DNA of 40,674 nucleotides. It comes from Hyphomicrobiales bacterium. GTDB taxonomy: Bacteria; Pseudomonadota; Alphaproteobacteria; Rhizobiales; Devosiaceae. Positions 35,874-40,674 of this stretch are shown here, one piece after another. Numbering within the stretch: the first letter of the stretch is position 1; each line of letters starts with the position of its first letter. The position numbers and the translations under genes were made by a program. The stretch covers positions 1 to 40,674 of the forward strand of contig WFXU01000064.1 in the NCBI GenBank assembly GCA_015490455.1, given 5' to 3'. A model generated the notes under the pieces. It was not told the DNA's origin and did not search any database. It saw only the letters and a program-made list of their open reading frames with translations.

Positions 35874-37130
35874 ATGAAATTTCTTAATTCTTACGGCATT
35901 GCGTTTTTGTTAATAATTTTGCTAGCTCTTTGGCTGGCAACAGGAACTCTTATTCAGGGTGGTTTAGGGGAAGGAAAGGGTGAAAGATCTATTATTTCAT
36001 TTTTTCATAATAATGACGGAGAAAATGACGGAGAAGATGATGGAAATGGTCAGGATAATTCTGAGAATTTAGCAAATATAGCTGCTAAAGAAAGCGCAGA
36101 AGAAAAAGATAAATCCTTACAAAATGAAACATTGCAAAATGTGCGCACCCTTTTATTCACAGCAAAAGAAGTCCCCTTAGAATTAACACTTCGCGGGCAA
36201 ACAAAGGCCAATGCAATAATATCAGTAAGTGCGCAAACCAGCGGTATAATTGAGCAGGTGCAGGTTAAAAAAGGACAATTAGTCAAAAGGGGCGATTTAA
36301 TTTGCTCATTAGACAGCGGAACAAGAAAAGCACGAGTTAAACAGGCTGAAGCAGCGCTTGAACAGGCCAAAGCCGCACTTAAACAAGCAAAAGCCGATTA
36401 TCAAACCAATAAAACATTAAGGGAAAAGGGACTTGCACCACCAAATAGCGCCAGAGCCTATGAAGTACAAGTTGAAGCAGCAAATGCTTCACTTGCTGCC
36501 TCTATATCTGCCCTTGAAAATGCAAAATTGGAGTTAGAGCGGACAAAAATTAGTAGTGAAGTTTCCGGTATTGTGCAGGCGCCTTTAGCAAATATAGGAG
36601 ATATGCTGGGCGTTGGAGCATCTTGTGCAACTATTGTGCAATTAGACCCAATATTATTCAGTGCGAAAGTGGCTGAAAGCAAAGTTGGCCTGTTGCGCGA
36701 GGGTATGAAAGCAGAAATTAAAACTATTGAAGGGCAAAAATTAAATGGCGAACTAAGCTATATAGCTTCTCTTGCCGATAGTGCCACACGCTCTTTTGAT
36801 ATTGAAATAAAGGCGCCCAATAAAGATAATGTAATTCGCGCAGGCCTTAGCGCTATAGCGACAATTTTTGTTGGTAAAACAAAGGTTCATATTATTCCGC
36901 AATCAAGTTTAACCCTGAATAATGAAGGCGATATTGGGGTAAAAATTGTTGATGATGAAAATAGAGTTCATTTTGTTAAAGTTGAAATAGTGCGTGATAA
37001 TAGCGAAGGTGTGTGGGTAAAGGGTTTACCCGAAATAGCGCAAATTATTATTTTGGGGCAGGAATATGTAATGGAAAATCAACTTGTTGATGTAACCCTA
37101 GTTGATAGAACCATCGCTGAGGGGCAATAG
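35874..37130 (+). CDS. RND efflux pump periplasmic adaptor (membrane fusion protein)
   Basis: A 418-residue protein with one N-terminal membrane segment (about 7-24), an unusual acidic Asn/Asp/Gly/Glu-rich linker (about 44-80), then adaptor domains: lipoyl half (SAQTSGIIEQVQVKKGQLVK), Ala/Lys/Gln-rich coiled-coil hairpin (about 150-215), second lipoyl half (ISSEVSGIVQAPLANIGDML) and beta-barrel. It links the RND pump to an outer-membrane channel; no TolC-like gene is present here. The pump start follows its stop by four bases. Confidence 0.92.
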   Translation: MKFLNSYGIAFLLIILLALWLATGTLIQGGLGEGKGERSIISFFHNNDGENDGEDDGNGQDNSENLANIAAKESAEEKDKSLQNETLQNVRTLLFTAKEVPLELTLRGQTKANAIISVSAQTSGIIEQVQVKKGQLVKRGDLICSLDSGTRKARVKQAEAALEQAKAALKQAKADYQTNKTLREKGLAPPNSARAYEVQVEAANASLAASISALENAKLELERTKISSEVSGIVQAPLANIGDMLGVGASCATIVQLDPILFSAKVAESKVGLLREGMKAEIKTIEGQKLNGELSYIASLADSATRSFDIEIKAPNKDNVIRAGLSAIATIFVGKTKVHIIPQSSLTLNNEGDIGVKIVDDENRVHFVKVEIVRDNSEGVWVKGLPEIAQIIILGQEYVMENQLVDVTLVDRTIAEGQ

Positions 37131-37134
37131 CATT

Positions 37135-40100
37135 ATGATGAATATGCTAGAAACCATATTACGCCGCCCAAGAACCATAATTACCATAATGTTTATTATG
37201 CTAATGGGCGGGATTTATGCTTATTCTACCTTGCCGCGTGAAAGCGAGCCAGCAATAGATATTCCCTATCTTCGTATTTCAACAGTGCAAACCGGCATTT
37301 CTCCCAGTGATGCTGATAGATTATTAGTGCGCCCTTTAGAAAAAGAGCTGGCTAATCTAACCGGCTTAAAATCAATGCGCTCTTATGCCAATAATAATAG
37401 TGCAATCATTATTTTAGAATTTGACGTAAATTTTGATAAAGATAAAGCTCTTAAAGATGTGAAAGATGCGCTTGACAGGGCGGCGCCCAATTTACCCGAA
37501 GATGCAACCGATCCGGAAGTAAAAGAATTTTCCATTGATGATGCCGGAACTATTACTGTTGCCCTATTTGGCGATATTCCCGAGCGCACTATTAATAGTC
37601 TGGCGCTTGCGCTTAAGGAAGATCTTGAAACAATTAATGAGGTTCGTGAGGTTAAAATTTCTGGCGAGAGGGAGGAGGTTTTAGAAGTTCAGCTGGATTT
37701 ACTAAAACTTGAATCATATAATCTTAGCGCTAATAGTTTATTTGACGCTTTGGCCAAAAATAATATAGTAATCCCTGCTGGGCGGTTAGATACGGGGCAG
37801 GGAAGATTTTCGCTAAAAGTTCCCGGCCTAATAAAGAGCGCGCAGGATGTTTATAATTTACCATTAAAAACATATAATGATAAGGTTGTAACCTTTTCAG
37901 AAGTTGCCACAATTCATAGAACTTTCAAAGATGCAACCAGCTATACAAGAATAAATGGCGCGCCCGCCATTATTCTTTCCGTGCAAAAACAGCTTGAAAC
38001 TAATTTAGTTGATATTTCCAATGCTGTTAAAAAAATTACTGAAAAACACGCTAAAAACTGGCCTCAAGCCCTGCAATATTCCTATATTCTTGACATGGCG
38101 GAATTTTCAAACCGCATGTTCACAACATTACAATCATCTGTTATTACCGCCATTTCGCTGGTTTTAATAGTGTCCATTATGCTATTGGGCATTCGCCCTG
38201 CTTTACTGATAGGCTTTTCTATTCCTATTTCTTTTATGATAGGATTTTTATTTTTACAATTTATGGGCATGACGGTAAATATGATGATTATGTTTGGCCT
38301 GGTGCTTACGGTCGGCATGCTGGTTGATGGCGCAATTGTCGTGGTGGAATATGCTGAAAGAAAAATTAGCGAAGGACTAAATAGGCAAGAAGCCTTTATT
38401 TTGGCTGCAAAAAGAATGTTCTGGCCTATCGCCTCTTCCACTGCAACTACTTTGGCTGCCTTTTTACCCCTATTATTATGGCCGGGAATTATTGGCAAAT
38501 TCATGTCCTATTTGCCAATAATGGTCATTGTAACTTTAACTTCTTCCTTCATTGTTGCGATGATCTTTATACCAGTTATTGGCAGATTTGTTGCCAGAAA
38601 AAAAGTAAGCCAAAAAGAAAAAGAAATGGCTTTATCAATCTCTGGCACTACTAATTTTGATATTAATAAAGTTAAGGGCTTAACGGGGGTTTATGTTCGT
38701 ATTTTACATTTATTAGTCAGACATCCTATAATTTCGCTTACCGTCGGTTTTAGCATTGTGGGGGCAATATTTTTCTATTTTGCTTCCAACCCAACCGGCA
38801 TGATTGCTTTTCCTGAAGTTGAGCCGGAATATGCTACCATTGCCGTTACAACAAAGGGAAATTATTCGCCGATTGAAATTCGCAATTTACTCATTGAGGT
38901 TGAGCAAAAAATTAAAGATATAAAGGGCATTGAAGATATAATGCTTAATTTTGGCTCAGCCGGAGCGGTCGCTTCTACCCCTTCTGATACAATTGGTAAT
39001 TTAACTCTTGAATTAGCGCCATATAAAGATAGGCGTAAAGCAAAGGAAATATTTGCCGATATTCGTAAAAATTTAGCCTCTATTTCCGGTATTGGTGTTG
39101 ATTTAGTTGAAGCTGAAGAGGGGCCGCCTGCTGGTAAAGATATTAATTTACGCATTGAAGCTGATGAATATGAACTACTTGCCCCACTTGTTGCTAAAAT
39201 ACGCGCCTATATTGAAAATGAATTAGGCGATGTGATTGATGTTGAAGATAGTAGGCCCCTTGCCGGGATAGATTGGGAAATTGATGTTGATAGAGATATG
39301 GCGGCCAGATTTGGTATTGGCATTCGTGATTTAAGCCCCTATGTGCAACTTGTTACAACCGGCGTTAATATTGGCACTTATCGTCCCGATGATGCAATTG
39401 ATGAATTAGATATTATTGTGCGCCTGCCAAAGGAAGAGCGCTCTTTTGAGGCTTTAGAATCAATGCATATAATTACACAAAAAGGGCTTGTGCCTGTTTC
39501 AACATTTATCAGCAAAAAATCTGTGCCCAAAGTTTCTTCCATTGCGCGTTGGGATCAGAAATATCGCATGAATGTTGGGGCAAATATCACTGGGGAGGGC
39601 ACTAAGGTTTCGCAAAAAGTAGCTCAATTAAAAGAATGGACAGATAAGCAAGATTGGCCAGAAGGGGTTGAAATTATTTATGGCGGGGCAGAAGAACAAA
39701 CCAACGAAACCAATGCCTTTTTAATGCAGGCGGGGCTTGGGGCGATGTTTCTAATGTTCTTAATTTTGCTGACCCAATTTAACAGTTTTTATCAGGTTTT
39801 TGTAACCCTTAGCACTGTTATTATGGCTATTGCGGGGGTTTTATTGGGAATGTTAATAACGGGGCAGCCATTTTCTGCAATTATGACGGGAGTTGGGATA
39901 GTTTCCCTCGCTGGCATTGTAGTCAATAATTCCATTGTATTGATAGATACTTATAATCGCTTTCATCGCGAAATGGGAATTGAGGCTGAACATGCAATTT
40001 TAATGACTGCTGCGCAAAGAATTAGGCCGGTAATGTTAACAACAATCACAACAATATTTGGCCTATTGCCAATGGCGCTTGGAATAACCATAAATTATTT

Positions 40101-40416
40101 TGAAAGGACGATAGAAATAGGCTCTATTGCCGGCGCCTGGTGGGTTCAACTATCTACTGCGGTTATTTCCGGGCTTTCATTTTCAACTTTTCTAACCCTT
40201 GCTTTAGTGCCGGTAATGCTTTCGGCTCCGGCAAGAATTAAAACCAGCTTTGCTAATTTTATCGCTAATAGGGGGGCAAAGAATAAGGCTAAGTCAAAAA
40301 AGCAAAAAATTGCAACTAAAAAAATTAAGAAAAAGACCAAACCTGCTACTAATGGACAAATTGTCAGGGCTAAAAATAATGATAAGACAAAATTGCGTAA
40401 ACAAGCAGCAGAATAA
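37135..40416 (+). CDS. RND-family efflux permease (AcrB-like)
   Basis: A 1093-residue proton-driven efflux pump with the usual 12 membrane segments in two repeats and two large periplasmic loops (about 38-335 and 560-870). TM4 reads VGMLVDGAIVVVEYAER: the first relay Asp is kept (D398) but the second is Gly399. TM10 reads GIVVNNSIVLID, with Asn where AcrB has the relay Lys. This pattern occurs in a divergent RND branch. The C-terminus is an unusual Lys-rich tail of about 50 residues after the last span. ATG 37135 fits better than 37102, which would start inside the adaptor gene. Substrate unknown. Confidence 0.94.
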   Translation: MMNMLETILRRPRTIITIMFIMLMGGIYAYSTLPRESEPAIDIPYLRISTVQTGISPSDADRLLVRPLEKELANLTGLKSMRSYANNNSAIIILEFDVNFDKDKALKDVKDALDRAAPNLPEDATDPEVKEFSIDDAGTITVALFGDIPERTINSLALALKEDLETINEVREVKISGEREEVLEVQLDLLKLESYNLSANSLFDALAKNNIVIPAGRLDTGQGRFSLKVPGLIKSAQDVYNLPLKTYNDKVVTFSEVATIHRTFKDATSYTRINGAPAIILSVQKQLETNLVDISNAVKKITEKHAKNWPQALQYSYILDMAEFSNRMFTTLQSSVITAISLVLIVSIMLLGIRPALLIGFSIPISFMIGFLFLQFMGMTVNMMIMFGLVLTVGMLVDGAIVVVEYAERKISEGLNRQEAFILAAKRMFWPIASSTATTLAAFLPLLLWPGIIGKFMSYLPIMVIVTLTSSFIVAMIFIPVIGRFVARKKVSQKEKEMALSISGTTNFDINKVKGLTGVYVRILHLLVRHPIISLTVGFSIVGAIFFYFASNPTGMIAFPEVEPEYATIAVTTKGNYSPIEIRNLLIEVEQKIKDIKGIEDIMLNFGSAGAVASTPSDTIGNLTLELAPYKDRRKAKEIFADIRKNLASISGIGVDLVEAEEGPPAGKDINLRIEADEYELLAPLVAKIRAYIENELGDVIDVEDSRPLAGIDWEIDVDRDMAARFGIGIRDLSPYVQLVTTGVNIGTYRPDDAIDELDIIVRLPKEERSFEALESMHIITQKGLVPVSTFISKKSVPKVSSIARWDQKYRMNVGANITGEGTKVSQKVAQLKEWTDKQDWPEGVEIIYGGAEEQTNETNAFLMQAGLGAMFLMFLILLTQFNSFYQVFVTLSTVIMAIAGVLLGMLITGQPFSAIMTGVGIVSLAGIVVNNSIVLIDTYNRFHREMGIEAEHAILMTAAQRIRPVMLTTITTIFGLLPMALGITINYFERTIEIGSIAGAWWVQLSTAVISGLSFSTFLTLALVPVMLSAPARIKTSFANFIANRGAKNKAKSKKQKIATKKIKKKTKPATNGQIVRAKNNDKTKLRKQAAE

Positions 40417-40674
40417 TTGGCCAAAAATTTGTTAAAAGTCACATCTAGCAATTGGGCAGGAGCCGCTGTTTAATGGTATTTCTTTTCCTGTTTTATCTTT
40501 TATTATTTTATGGGCTACTTTAGTCAGTAGCGATGGTTTGTTTAGGGTTATTGCAAATTCTGCTTTTTGGTTAATTTACCTATTAATTCTCTTTTTTGCT
40601 GGAAATTCTTTGTTAAAAAACATTAACCTTTGATTTAGCAATGTAAGGCGAACATAAAATTTCAACCTTATCTA
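40417..40674. other. Right edge, no clear gene
   Basis: A plus-strand frame open from about 40435 to 40634 encodes a hydrophobic stretch (for example NGISFPVLSFIILWATLVSS) but lacks an ATG/GTG/TTG start in a useful place and a ribosome binding site. It may be a remnant of a membrane protein gene. No terminator hairpin for the RND operon is obvious. Confidence 0.4.

Noticed and set aside
1-40674. CRISPR arrays, prophage, intact insertion sequences, tRNA or rRNA genes
   Set aside because: No regularly spaced direct repeats, phage structural genes, full transposase or cloverleaf-like segment was found by reading; short tRNAs could still be missed without a scan.

Overview
The window reads as chromosomal DNA of an AT-rich alphaproteobacterium, most likely Hyphomicrobiales (Rhizobiales) or a close relative. 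Evidence is gene order rather than a marker search. It carries long-form hpf, the uppP/GST/queG/SDR cluster, hisS-hisZ-hisG with a short-form HisG, the rplU-rpmA-GNAT-obgE-proB-proA-nadD-rsfS-rlmH-envC-ctpA-yibQ-rppH chain, and coaD-ppi-ppi-queA. The L21 protein has the helix-hairpin-helix tail seen in such organisms, and one promoter carries the GTTC-N7-GTTC SOS box of alphaproteobacteria.

Layout: (1) 1-307 is an odd, pyrimidine-rich non-coding edge holding part of a repeat element. (2) 308-6010 has hpf and uppP on the minus strand, GST-queG-SDR on plus, an L,D-transpeptidase on minus and the 3-methyladenine glycosylase tag on plus. (3) 6129-10125 is a tight plus-strand run hisS-hisZ-hisG-TauE. 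(4) 10127-10345 is a second copy of the repeat element, between convergent gene ends. (5) 10423-13309 has an M29 aminopeptidase and a U32 (TrhP-like) protein on minus. (6) 13501-15562 has an apparently SOS-controlled orphan gene, chaC and a DUF2125 protein. (7) 15554-27949 is the long minus-strand chain from rplU to an rppH fused to an aminoglycoside-acetyltransferase-like GNAT domain. (8) 28448-31983 is a PhnD-PhnC-PhnE-PhnE transporter. (9) 31984-32550 is non-coding and holds a decayed IS110-family transposase. (10) 32551-35205 is coaD-ppi-ppi-queA. (11) 35230-40416 is a PadR-regulated RND efflux operon with two tandem palindromes at its promoter.

Functions cluster into translation and ribosome upkeep (Hpf, L21, L27, ObgE, RsfS, RlmH, HisRS, QueA and QueG for queuosine, U32), cell envelope (UppP, L,D-transpeptidase, EnvC, CtpA, YibQ), amino acid and cofactor synthesis (HisZ/HisG, ProB/ProA, NadD, CoaD), DNA repair (Tag and the SOS gene) and transport (Phn, RND, TauE).

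The most novel-looking items are the Nudix (RppH)-AAC(6')-like fusion, the SOS-box-controlled orphan protein, the PadR tandem palindromes and the paired inverted-repeat elements. I saw no CRISPR array, no recognisable tRNA or rRNA gene, no prophage and no intact transposase. No clear defence or biosynthetic island is present. Most of the window is ordinary core genome.
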